From G039029935 sp039029935 (GTDB lineage Bacteria > Chloroflexota > Anaerolineae > Caldilineales > Caldilineaceae): a DNA stretch of 5,108 nucleotides. Position 1 is the stretch's first letter. The number at the start of each line of letters is the position of its first letter. Made by a program: the position numbers and the translations under genes. Positions 1-5,108 of this stretch are shown in pieces. The stretch is taken from assembly GCA_039029935.1 (NCBI GenBank), contig JBCCFC010001020.1, positions 1 to 5,108 of the forward strand. The letters are read 5' to 3'. The notes below the pieces were generated by a model. That model did not search any database, was not told the origin of the DNA, and worked only from the letters and a program-made list of their open reading frames with translations.

Positions 1-382
1 ATGAAATTAAAAAAATTATAGTAGAGTCCAAATTTTCTCGCACGAGTTGGAGTTGAAGGTGTCCATCATCCAGAAGCGGAACAGTTTTCATGGCCAAGTC
101 CGCAGTGAAAAACCGGATCAAGTTGATTACTCGGGAACTACGTATCCTTTTCGGATTCCGAGATGTGCGTTAGACGCGCCGTGACCAAACTTAGAAATTG
201 GACTTGGTCCGGGGAACATCGGAGCACAATAAAATTCGGACATCGTAGAGGTCAAAGTAGTGTAGAAAGACCACAATGAAAGGCTAGACATTGCGAAAAA
301 ATAGTAGGGGAACTGCACTGCAGTAAGAGGTTGTCGTTGTGGATGCAGACAAGCGAAGTTGGGAGAACCCATCGTAAGAACC
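1..382. other. Gene-free stretch downstream of the monooxygenase gene
   Basis: I see no supportable gene here. Forward frames are broken by several stops. The longest minus-strand frame (127-438) begins at a TTG inside the monooxygenase gene, lacks a ribosome binding site and is a Ser/Pro/Phe-rich translation without a recognisable motif. By hand count the stretch is about 45% G+C, against roughly 53% in sampled lines of the neighbouring genes. Forward frame 2 is open from about 11 to 181 but has no ATG. A weak 6-bp inverted repeat (183-188 with 204-209) is present, without a T-run on either strand, so I do not call a terminator. It could be spacer, a decayed gene, or a chimeric contig end. 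Confidence 0.5.
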
Positions 383-1432
383 TTAAGACAGGCCAGATGA
401 CTTGAAGTGTGGCATGACTTCTTGGGCAAAGAGCTCAAAGCTGCGTTTGGTGGCAGCGGGGTTGGCCCAGTTGTGTGCCAAGGTCAAATAGGCCCCAAAA
501 CCGCCATTCGATTGTTCGAGCAAACTATGAATCTGCTCGACCATCATCTCTGGTGTACCAACAACGCCCAGACCACCATTGACAAAATCAATCATTTCAT
601 CAAGGTTATCACCATCCACCGCCATCTGTGGGAAGGCCGCAACATCTTGGAAATAGCGGAACCACTGCTCCATACCATATTTCATATCGGCGCGCGCCTG
701 TTCTTCGGTTTCGGCCAAATGCATCAATCCAACCAGACGCCATTTGGCACGGTCCGCTACCTGTCCATATTTGGCCGCTTGTTCTTCTTGAATGGTCCAG
801 TGATGTGCCAACACATCCATACCAATTGCCAATGTGGCACCCAATGAAAGTACGCCACCGCCATACCGTCCTGCCAAGCGTGCGCCTGATGGTGAGGCAA
901 CAGCAGCGACGGCAATATCGAACAATGGATCAGAGTAAGGTCGCAGATGAAGTCGTGCGTCTTTGAGTGTGAGACGCTCAGATTCATAGCTGATTGGCTC
1001 CTCGCTGGTCAGCAAATGCATGACGATTGCCATATACTCTTCCAACAGCGGACGCATCTGCGGCGGCTCCAACCCCAACATAGAGGCATCGGTTGGCAAC
1101 GCACCCGGCCCCATACCCAACATCACCCGACCTCGTGTCAGGTGATCAAGCAGGACCATACGCTCTGCTACCCAGAGTGGATTGTGATAGGGGAGCGAAA
1201 CCACGCCAGTGCCTAGCTTGATGTGCTTGGTGCGTGAGGCTGCGGCCATGATGAAAATTTCAGGTGAGGCAATAATTTCGCTGCCCGCCGAGTGGTGTTC
1301 ACCAATCCAGGCTTCGTCAAAATCAAGCCGATCCAAATGCTCAATCAATGCCAAATCGTTTTCAAGCGAGATGGTTGGATTGTGACCTGGTGCGTGGAAT
1401 GGGGCCATAAAGATGCCAAATTTCATTTTCAT
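383..1432 (-). CDS. Luciferase-like flavin-dependent monooxygenase (LLM class oxidoreductase)
   Basis: This predicted soluble 349-residue enzyme belongs to the bacterial luciferase-like TIM-barrel family (COG2141 type). Members use reduced FMN or F420 to insert oxygen into, or oxidise, organic substrates. The N-terminal strand MKFGIFMAP (3-11), the block FDEAWIGEHH (38-47), the IKLGTGV strand (71-77) with LPYHNPLWVAE after it (80-90), and LTRGRVMLGMGPG (98-110) are the classic family signatures. The overall look is closest to the limonene 1,2-monooxygenase (LimB)-like branch, but I would not assign that substrate. The length is near the family norm. I chose the ATG at 1432 because AGGGAG lies 8 bases upstream; an in-frame ATG at 1462 would place that site inside the gene. 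The gene is 150 bases downstream of dioxygenase A in the same direction, so it may be co-transcribed or use its own promoter in the gap. A partner flavin reductase is not visible. The family is certain; cofactor and substrate are inference. Confidence 0.93.
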   Translation of the reverse strand: MKMKFGIFMAPFHAPGHNPTISLENDLALIEHLDRLDFDEAWIGEHHSAGSEIIASPEIFIMAAASRTKHIKLGTGVVSLPYHNPLWVAERMVLLDHLTRGRVMLGMGPGALPTDASMLGLEPPQMRPLLEEYMAIVMHLLTSEEPISYESERLTLKDARLHLRPYSDPLFDIAVAAVASPSGARLAGRYGGGVLSLGATLAIGMDVLAHHWTIQEEQAAKYGQVADRAKWRLVGLMHLAETEEQARADMKYGMEQWFRYFQDVAAFPQMAVDGDNLDEMIDFVNGGLGVVGTPEMMVEQIHSLLEQSNGGFGAYLTLAHNWANPAATKRSFELFAQEVMPHFKSSGLS

Positions 1433-1440
1433 GTGTTCTT

Positions 1441-1446
1441 CTCCCT
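1441..1446 (-). promoter_or_regulatory. Ribosome binding site of the monooxygenase gene
   Basis: On the minus strand this reads AGGGAG, 8 bases before the ATG at 1432. It decides between that start and the in-frame ATG 30 bases upstream, which has no comparable site. Confidence 0.7.
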
Positions 1447-1492
1447 GATTTGTACACAACATAAGTCGTGATAGCAGTGTATCGAAACAATG

Positions 1493-1517
1493 TCATCTTT
1501 GCTTATAGAAAAGATGA
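1493..1517. repeat. Perfect 8-bp inverted repeat in the A-monooxygenase gap
   Basis: TCATCTTT (1493-1500) is the exact reverse complement of AAAGATGA (1510-1517), with a 9-base loop. It lies between the candidate promoter and the start of the monooxygenase gene, so it could fold in the mRNA leader or serve as a regulator binding site. No T-run follows on the minus strand, so it is not a typical intrinsic terminator. The role is inference. Confidence 0.45.
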
Positions 1518-1532
1518 TCGTACTCTAATGAG

Positions 1533-1561
1533 TGCAGGCATCATACTACAGTTTAGATTGT
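1533..1561 (-). promoter_or_regulatory. Candidate promoter for the monooxygenase gene
   Basis: On the minus strand TTGTAC (three of six -35 consensus bases) is followed after 17 bases by TATGAT (five of six -10 consensus bases). Both lie in the gap after dioxygenase A. This would allow separate transcription of the monooxygenase gene with a leader of roughly 90-100 bases containing the 1493-1517 inverted repeat. The -35 match is weak, so the call is tentative. Confidence 0.35.
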
Positions 1562-1582
1562 CGTACAAATTAGGCGACAAAT

Positions 1583-2428
1583 TCACCGTAGACGCTCATC
1601 AGGCGCACGGTCTGGCTCCATCGGTGCCACATCACCCGCATACGAAGGTGTGACCGCGGCAATCTTTGCCCGCGCATCGGCAGGCCATGACTGATGCTTG
1701 CGGTGCATCTCGGCGTGAATCCAACTTTGTGTGGCTTCCTGTAAATCGGCAAACCAAGGATGGAACCAAATGGTGATAACTGTGCGCTGTTCGTCTGAAT
1801 TGTTGGCATGGGTGGCGTGGAACATGCGCGCATCACCAATAACCAAATCACCTGCCTTGACGGGAACATCGACCTCGCCTTCATAGTCGAGAAAACGGGG
1901 GTCTTCAGGGTTCTCCACGCTGTTGATATCCTTGGTGTGCGCTTTGCCCATGTCATGCAACACGTGACGGTGGCGGTGGGTTCTTGATAACAGGCGCAGA
2001 CAGCCATTCTCAATGGATGTATCCTCCAGATAGTACATCAAAAACATCATTGGGGTACGGTCACTGTACGCACGCGGGTCCTGCCACATCAGACAGTCCT
2101 GATGCCAGTAGAGCCGAGGTCCACCGGGCGGCTTGCTGATGATGACCGCTTTCCAGAATTTGATATCTTCAATACCCATCGCGGTCAATGCCGCCAACGC
2201 ACGAGGGTTGCCGATGAGGTTCGCTAGGTCGGGATGATTATCTGAATCGATCAAACTGCCCGGTGCCTTGGTGCGCGCCCGTTGCTCTGCGGTCACAGAA
2301 GCCAATGCTCTGTTGACGCAATCACGCGTCTTGTTCAGCATCCATTCATCGGCTATATCTGCAATCACACAAAACCCCTCTTCTTGGAACTGTGCGAGTT
2401 GTTCTGCTGGTGTTGGTTGTGTTGTCAT
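1583..2428 (-). CDS. PhyH-family Fe(II)/2-oxoglutarate dioxygenase A
   Basis: This is a 281-residue, predicted cytoplasmic non-haem iron oxygenase of the phytanoyl-CoA dioxygenase (PhyH) family. Such enzymes couple 2-oxoglutarate decarboxylation to hydroxylation of an organic substrate. The N-terminal QFQEEGFCVIADI (13-25) matches the usual opening helix and strand. The iron site is H109-x-D111 in YWHQD together with distal His204 in MFHATHANN. Arg215, 11 residues further on, should bind the 2-oxoglutarate carboxylate. NGCL (141-144) followed by RTH (149-151) is the family turn before the jelly-roll core. I chose the ATG at 2428 because a perfect AGGAGG sits 6 bases upstream. The frame stays open to an ATG at 2536, but the extra 36 residues are encoded mostly by a tandem repeat. 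The gene diverges from dioxygenase B and reads toward the monooxygenase. Family certain, substrate unknown; CoA esters, terpenoids, amino acids and polyketides are all possible. Confidence 0.93.
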   Translation of the reverse strand: MTTQPTPAEQLAQFQEEGFCVIADIADEWMLNKTRDCVNRALASVTAEQRARTKAPGSLIDSDNHPDLANLIGNPRALAALTAMGIEDIKFWKAVIISKPPGGPRLYWHQDCLMWQDPRAYSDRTPMMFLMYYLEDTSIENGCLRLLSRTHRHRHVLHDMGKAHTKDINSVENPEDPRFLDYEGEVDVPVKAGDLVIGDARMFHATHANNSDEQRTVITIWFHPWFADLQEATQSWIHAEMHRKHQSWPADARAKIAAVTPSYAGDVAPMEPDRAPDERLR

Positions 2429-2434
2429 GATGAT

Positions 2435-2440
2435 CCTCCT
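2435..2440 (-). promoter_or_regulatory. Consensus ribosome binding site fixing the start of dioxygenase A
   Basis: The minus strand reads AAGGAGG, with the AGGAGG core 6 bases before the ATG at 2428. This is the strongest Shine-Dalgarno sequence in the window and argues against the longer in-frame start at 2536. Confidence 0.85.
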
Positions 2441-2447
2441 TGATATA

Positions 2448-2511
2448 GTTGAAAGGTTGAAGGGTTGAAAGGTTGAAGGGTTGAAAGGTTGAAGGGTTGA
2501 AAGGTTGAAGG
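2448..2511. repeat. Tandem repeat, 4 perfect copies of a 16-bp unit
   Basis: The unit GTTGAAAGGTTGAAGG is present four times without any mismatch (64 bp). Each unit is two near-identical 8-mers (GTTGAAAG and GTTGAAGG), so the array is a nested repeat. It sits in the 5' leader of dioxygenase A, between its promoter and its ribosome binding site. There are no spacers, so it is not CRISPR. Perfect copies suggest recent expansion by slippage or a dispersed intergenic repeat family. Confidence 0.95.
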
Positions 2512-2538
2512 GCTGATGCCTATTTTCAATCTTCATAG

Positions 2539-2550
2539 ATAATCGATTAT
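2539..2550. promoter_or_regulatory. 12-bp perfect palindrome over the dioxygenase A promoter
   Basis: ATAATCGATTAT equals its own reverse complement. It covers most of the minus-strand -10 box (2546-2551) and reaches the predicted transcription start near 2539. That is where a dimeric repressor would block initiation. The regulator is unknown and none is encoded in the window. AT-rich palindromes of this size can arise by chance. Confidence 0.4.
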
Positions 2551-2574
2551 ATCAAACCAAAAAATTGTCCGCAA
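2546..2574 (-). promoter_or_regulatory. Promoter of dioxygenase A (extended -10)
   Basis: On the minus strand TTGCGG (2569-2574) is followed after exactly 17 bases by a perfect TATAAT (2546-2551), preceded by TG plus one base, giving the extended -10 motif TGATATAAT. Transcription should start near 2539, giving a leader of about 110 bases that contains the 16-bp repeat array. Confidence 0.65.
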
Positions 2575-2593
2575 GAGCCTTAAAAAGACAGCC

Positions 2594-2622
2594 CTTTCAA
2601 TGCTGTGGTTTTGTGATATAAT
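2594..2622 (+). promoter_or_regulatory. Promoter of dioxygenase B (extended -10)
   Basis: CTTTCA (2594-2599, three of six -35 consensus bases) lies 17 bases before a perfect TATAAT (2617-2622), again with the upstream TG giving TGATATAAT. The predicted start is near 2629. The -35 box is overlapped by a short inverted repeat, ACAGC (2588-2592) and GCTGT (2602-2606). It is back to back with the dioxygenase A promoter; the two -35 boxes are separated by 19 bases. Confidence 0.65.
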
Positions 2623-2663
2623 GCGTATATTAATGTTTAGAAGTCATGAGATGGGAATCTATT

Positions 2664-3458
2664 ATGCAAAAACCAAATCTACGTTGCTTGACCGAGGATC
2701 AGGTTACATCGTTCAAGCTGAACGGTTTTCTTGTTATTGAGGATGTGTTGACAGTGGATGAAGTCCGTGTCTTGGCCGACCGCTGTGATATGATTGCGGC
2801 AGGTGAAGCGGACCATATTCCAGAGAGCAGTATCCAACTGGAGCGTGTCTTTCGAGAGGGCGAGATGCCTGTCGGGAATCAGGTCCTATCCATGCGCAAG
2901 CTGTTCAACATTGCGGTTTATGACCCTGTGATGTGGACGCATGTCGTGCATGACAAAATCGTCGGCATCATCACTGATTTGTTGGGAACAGCGGACATCA
3001 AACTCTATGGCGACCAGTTGTTTATGAAGCCGCCACAGGTAGGCAGCGAGCAACCTTGGCATCAAGATTCGGCCTCATGGCGTGACATTTTCCCAATGGA
3101 TTTGGTGACAGCATGGACCGCGATTGATGAGGCGACCGAGGCCAATGGCTGTCTGAATTTTGCACCGGGTACACATCGCTGGGGCATGATGCACCGTGAC
3201 CAAGCCGCGTGGTTTTTGGATGATTTTGGCAGCGAACAGTGGCCGATTGTCTCCGCACCGCTCAAGCCGGGCAGCATCAGCTTTCACCATAGCCTCGTGT
3301 TACACCAGAGCAATGCCAACCACACAGGTCAACGACGACGTGGCTATGCCGTTCATTATATGCGCGCCACCTCCTGTCAAGACAGCACTGTCACCGATGC
3401 GCCCAAGATGCCGCCGTTTCGGCAGGTGCTGGGGCGTTCGTTTGAGGGGCGTGTTTAG
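2664..3458 (+). CDS. PhyH-family Fe(II)/2-oxoglutarate dioxygenase B
   Basis: This 264-residue PhyH-family hydroxylase is a predicted soluble, cytoplasmic protein. LTEDQVTSFKLNGFLVIED (9-27) is the typical N-terminus. The iron ligands are H133-x-D135 in PWHQD and distal His214 in LHQSNAN, and Arg225 in the RRRGY stretch should hold 2-oxoglutarate. NGCL (161-164) and PGTH (168-171) form the conserved turn. The sequence resembles enzymes grouped as ectoine-hydroxylase-related dioxygenases (COG5285), a broad label that does not mean ectoine is the substrate. An in-frame ATG at 2646 would add six residues (MRWESI). I prefer 2664, which has a GGGA 7 bases upstream and a leader of about 35 bases from the predicted transcription start, but neither ribosome site is strong. 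It is followed after 83 bases by dioxygenase C in the same direction. Confidence 0.92.
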   Translation: MQKPNLRCLTEDQVTSFKLNGFLVIEDVLTVDEVRVLADRCDMIAAGEADHIPESSIQLERVFREGEMPVGNQVLSMRKLFNIAVYDPVMWTHVVHDKIVGIITDLLGTADIKLYGDQLFMKPPQVGSEQPWHQDSASWRDIFPMDLVTAWTAIDEATEANGCLNFAPGTHRWGMMHRDQAAWFLDDFGSEQWPIVSAPLKPGSISFHHSLVLHQSNANHTGQRRRGYAVHYMRATSCQDSTVTDAPKMPPFRQVLGRSFEGRV

Positions 3459-3488
3459 ATACAATAGATCGCTTTTGTAGAGAAAGTA

Positions 3489-3517
3489 TCGAGACACGGA
3501 GATTGGTCCAATATAAA
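3489..3517 (+). promoter_or_regulatory. Possible internal promoter for dioxygenase C
   Basis: TCGAGA (four of six -35 consensus bases) is followed after 17 bases by TATAAA (five of six -10 consensus bases) in the 83-base gap between dioxygenases B and C. It would start transcription near 3524, just ahead of the ribosome binding site. No terminator hairpin is visible in the gap, so read-through from the upstream promoter is equally possible. Confidence 0.35.
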
Positions 3518-3528
3518 AGACTTTAAAG

Positions 3529-3534
3529 TAAGGA
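3529..3534 (+). promoter_or_regulatory. Ribosome binding site of dioxygenase C
   Basis: TAAGGA lies 7 bases before the ATG at 3542 and supports that start. Confidence 0.65.
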
Positions 3535-3541
3535 CAATTAT

Positions 3542-4291
3542 ATGAATCTAACACCAGAGCAATATCATCTTTTCCGTCACAACGGCTTTCTCAAGCTCCC
3601 AGAACAACTTCCGGAGTCACTTGTCGATGATCTCAAACGAACCATCCTCCAGCACATTGACGAATTGGTCGAGCCTGTAATGCGCGATAAGCACGGCCGC
3701 GTTATCCGCATTTCCAATTTGTGGGATCGAGGCGGTGTCTTTCAGGATGCACTGACCCACCCTGCGGTCATCGAGCCGTTGACCTCGCTGTTGGGGCCAA
3801 ACATTGAGTTCATCCTAAACCGTCACAACCATGCCACGCTGCGCTTGGCTGATACCAGCGGTGGAGCAATGTCCACCGAAACACACCGTGATGTTGATCA
3901 GTGGTCACGCACCATTGTCACGGTCCTCTTCTATTTGGAAGACACCAATCTGCAAAATGGCTGTACTTATGTCGTGCCAGGGACCCATATGCTGCCTGGC
4001 TGGTCACGTCGTAGTGCAGAAATCCCCAACATGGACCATGATGAGGAAATGGTCCGGTCGGGACTGCTAGCGCAGCGCGTCCCTGTCCCTATGCCGGCGG
4101 GTGGTCTTTTGGCGATGGATGGCATGTTGTTCCATGCTGCGGGGAAGAATCTGACACCCAACACACGCATGAGTATGACGGCGGGCTATCACAGCGTAGA
4201 TGAGATTGCTGGCGCACGTGACCCCAAACGGGTTGTGATTCGGGGGAATTCATCGTATTACAGAGGGAATTTGCGAAGGCAGGAGATGTAG
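3542..4291 (+). CDS. PhyH-family Fe(II)/2-oxoglutarate dioxygenase C
   Basis: This 249-residue enzyme is the third PhyH-family oxygenase in the window. LTPEQYHLFRHNGFLKLPE (3-21) is the standard N-terminus. The iron site is H115-R-D117 in THRDVDQW with distal His198 in MLFHAAGKN, and Arg209 is the expected 2-oxoglutarate ligand. YLEDTNLQNGC (131-141) and PGTH (146-149) mark the core turn. It shares the short motif YLED with dioxygenase A but is otherwise strongly diverged from A and B, particularly around the HxD loop, so a different substrate is likely. The ATG at 3542 has TAAGGA 7 bases upstream, and no alternative start is needed. It lies 83 bases after dioxygenase B, probably in one operon, and faces the SDR gene tail to tail. 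Family confident, substrate unknown. Confidence 0.92.
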   Translation: MNLTPEQYHLFRHNGFLKLPEQLPESLVDDLKRTILQHIDELVEPVMRDKHGRVIRISNLWDRGGVFQDALTHPAVIEPLTSLLGPNIEFILNRHNHATLRLADTSGGAMSTETHRDVDQWSRTIVTVLFYLEDTNLQNGCTYVVPGTHMLPGWSRRSAEIPNMDHDEEMVRSGLLAQRVPVPMPAGGLLAMDGMLFHAAGKNLTPNTRMSMTAGYHSVDEIAGARDPKRVVIRGNSSYYRGNLRRQEM

Positions 4292-4314
4292 GTCGGTAAG
4301 CCAGTATTCAGTGA

Positions 4315-4349
4315 GTCGGTATTCGGTTGAGCAGTGACCGATTACCGAC
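4315..4349. terminator. Hairpin between convergent genes, possible bidirectional terminator
   Basis: GTCGGTATTCGGT (4315-4327) pairs with ACCGATTACCGAC (4337-4349), giving 12 of 13 pairs with one T-T mismatch and a 9-base loop. It lies between the stops of dioxygenase C and the SDR gene, the right place for a shared terminator. There is no T-run on either side, so it may instead be part of a dispersed palindromic repeat. A further GTCGGTA at 4292-4298 could pair with the same right arm. Confidence 0.4.
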
Positions 4350-4367
4350 ATACCGATTACCGACATA
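4338..4367. repeat. Two perfect copies of a 15-bp unit
   Basis: CCGATTACCGACATA occurs twice head to tail (4338-4352 and 4353-4367). The first copy supplies most of the right arm of the hairpin described above, so either copy could close the stem. The array ends five bases before the SDR stop codon. Confidence 0.9.
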
Positions 4368-4371
4368 CCAG

Positions 4372-5108
4372 CTAAAGCGACTGAATCGCCTTGGCGTTGT
4401 TGACATAGCCGCGATTCCATGTGGGCGTGATGGACAACTCATTGATGCACACATGGGATGGGAGCGCGGCGATAAACCCAATGACGGCACCACAATCTTC
4501 GGACTGGAGCATAGTCGCACGATCATCAGCCGAAACAGGCACAGGACGTTTCTCAAGAATGGGTGTATCGACCTCGCCTGGACAGATAGCGCAGGCACGT
4601 ATCCCGTGAATGCCCGCTTCCATGTTTAGGCTTTCAGTCATGGCGTTCATGGCGTGTTTGGCCGCACAATAGGCTGGTCCGGTGAGCGTACTTGTACGGC
4701 GACCTGCCATTGACGAGATGTTGATGATTAGTCCATCCTGCTGTTCAATCATGGTGGGCAACACGGCTTGAGAACAGTAAAATGCCCCATCCAAATCAAT
4801 ACGAATCACCCTGTCCCAGTCATCCAGTGTGACATTGTGCCAGTTGCGTTTGTTGACATTGAGTCCCGCACTGTTGACCAACACATCACAGCGGCCATAT
4901 TTTTCCAAAATCGCCTTGGCAACACTGTTGACCATATCTTTATCCGACACATCCAAGGGTTGTATCCATGCATTGTCGCCAATCTGACTGGCAACTGCTT
5001 CCAACGGCTCCACACGTCGCCCTGATAGAATCACATGCATTCCGGCTGCGGCCAATGCGACTGCGGCTAATGCGGCTGCGGCTAATGCGGCTGCGGCTAA
5101 TGCGGCTG
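4372..5108 (-). CDS. Short-chain dehydrogenase/reductase (SDR), N-terminus beyond window
   Basis: This is a classical SDR oxidoreductase interconverting an alcohol and a ketone with NAD(P)(H). About 244 codons are visible; the start and the TGxxxGIG glycine motif lie beyond the edge. Numbering from the TTG codon at 5055: LSGRR (10-14) after the second strand suggests NADP(H) preference, LDV (34-36) is the adenine-contacting turn, and NSAG (61-64) is the family motif. Ser115, Tyr129 and Lys133 (YCAAK) are the catalytic residues, and CPGEVDTPI (158-166) is the PG motif. The usual helix-4 Asn is Asp87 (IDLDG), a variant seen in some SDRs. That TTG is not the real start, because the frame stays open upstream and encodes a repeated ALAAA pentapeptide. 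The gene is convergent with dioxygenase C, so it is not in the same transcript; it may oxidise an alcohol made by the dioxygenases, which is inference. Confidence 0.92.
   Translation of the reverse strand, partial: AALAAAALAAAALAAVALAAAGMHVILSGRRVEPLEAVASQIGDNAWIQPLDVSDKDMVNSVAKAILEKYGRCDVLVNSAGLNVNKRNWHNVTLDDWDRVIRIDLDGAFYCSQAVLPTMIEQQDGLIINISSMAGRRTSTLTGPAYCAAKHAMNAMTESLNMEAGIHGIRACAICPGEVDTPILEKRPVPVSADDRATMLQSEDCGAVIGFIAALPSHVCINELSITPTWNRGYVNNAKAIQSL
5044..5108. repeat. In-frame 15-bp tandem repeat at the window edge
   Basis: The plus-strand unit GGCTGCGGCTAATGC occurs in four full copies plus five bases of a fifth. The copies at 5074-5088 and 5089-5103 are identical, and those at 5044-5058 and 5059-5073 each differ by one base. 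On the minus strand each unit encodes Ala-Leu-Ala-Ala-Ala (one copy ends in Val) within the first Rossmann helix of the SDR. The window stops inside the array, so the true copy number is unknown. Confidence 0.93.

Noticed and set aside
1..382. Possibility that the region is complemented without being reversed: complement-only frame 1 has just one stop in about 130 codons
   Set aside because: Such an inversion is not biological, the resulting translation resembles no protein I know, and low stop density in one of many readings can be chance.
127..438. Minus-strand 103-residue open frame
   Set aside because: It begins at a TTG inside the monooxygenase gene in another frame, has no ribosome binding site, and its translation shows no recognisable domain.
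407..1216. Plus-strand open frames opposite the monooxygenase gene
   Set aside because: They are antisense shadows of a well-supported gene; their translations lack family motifs and ribosome binding sites.
1558..1580. Hairpin TTGTCG/CGACAA as a terminator for dioxygenase A
   Set aside because: Only 6 bp of stem with an 11-base loop and no T-run, and it overlaps a possible -35 for the next gene.
2448..2511. CRISPR array
   Set aside because: Copies are directly adjacent with no spacers and the unit is only 16 bp.
2429..2536. 36-residue N-terminal extension as the annotated start of dioxygenase A
   Set aside because: The ATG at 2428 has a perfect AGGAGG 6 bases upstream and is followed by a normal PhyH N-terminus; the extension is mostly repeat-encoded.
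3460..3465. TACAAT as a -10 box after dioxygenase B
   Set aside because: The only -35-like sequence, TTTGAG at 3441-3446, is 13 bases away, too short a spacer.
3022..3554. Minus-strand frames opposite dioxygenases B and C
   Set aside because: Shadow frames without ribosome binding sites or motifs, opposite genes with complete catalytic residue sets.

Overview
The window looks like bacterial DNA of moderate G+C. It has densely packed genes with clear Shine-Dalgarno sequences, sigma70-type extended -10 promoters and short intergenic tandem repeats. The organism cannot be fixed from the sequence. Several phytanoyl-CoA dioxygenase (PhyH) family genes together with short intergenic minisatellites recall uncultured marine or sponge-associated lineages such as Poribacteria, but this is a recollection and not evidence.

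Layout: 1-382 has no supportable gene. 383-1432 (-) encodes a luciferase-like flavin monooxygenase. 1583-2428 (-) encodes PhyH-family dioxygenase A and lies upstream of the monooxygenase in the same direction. 2429-2663 is a divergent control region with two back-to-back promoters, a 12-bp palindrome and a 4 x 16-bp tandem repeat. 2664-3458 (+) encodes PhyH dioxygenase B and 3542-4291 (+) encodes PhyH dioxygenase C. 4292-4371 is a short convergent intergenic stretch with a hairpin and a 15-bp repeat. 4372 to the window end (-) is a short-chain dehydrogenase/reductase (SDR) whose N-terminus runs off the edge inside a 15-bp in-frame tandem repeat.

All five genes encode predicted soluble, cytoplasmic redox enzymes: three Fe(II)/2-oxoglutarate oxygenases, one flavin-dependent oxygenase and one NAD(P)(H) dehydrogenase. 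The three dioxygenases each keep the iron-binding HxD...H set and an Arg exactly 11 residues after the distal His, yet they differ strongly elsewhere, so they are not recent tandem copies. The natural reading is an oxidative tailoring or catabolic cluster in which C-H hydroxylations and a flavin oxygenation are combined with alcohol/ketone conversion. The substrate cannot be read from the sequence, and no transporter, regulator or CoA ligase is visible. The divergent promoters between dioxygenases A and B suggest that the left and right arms may be co-regulated.
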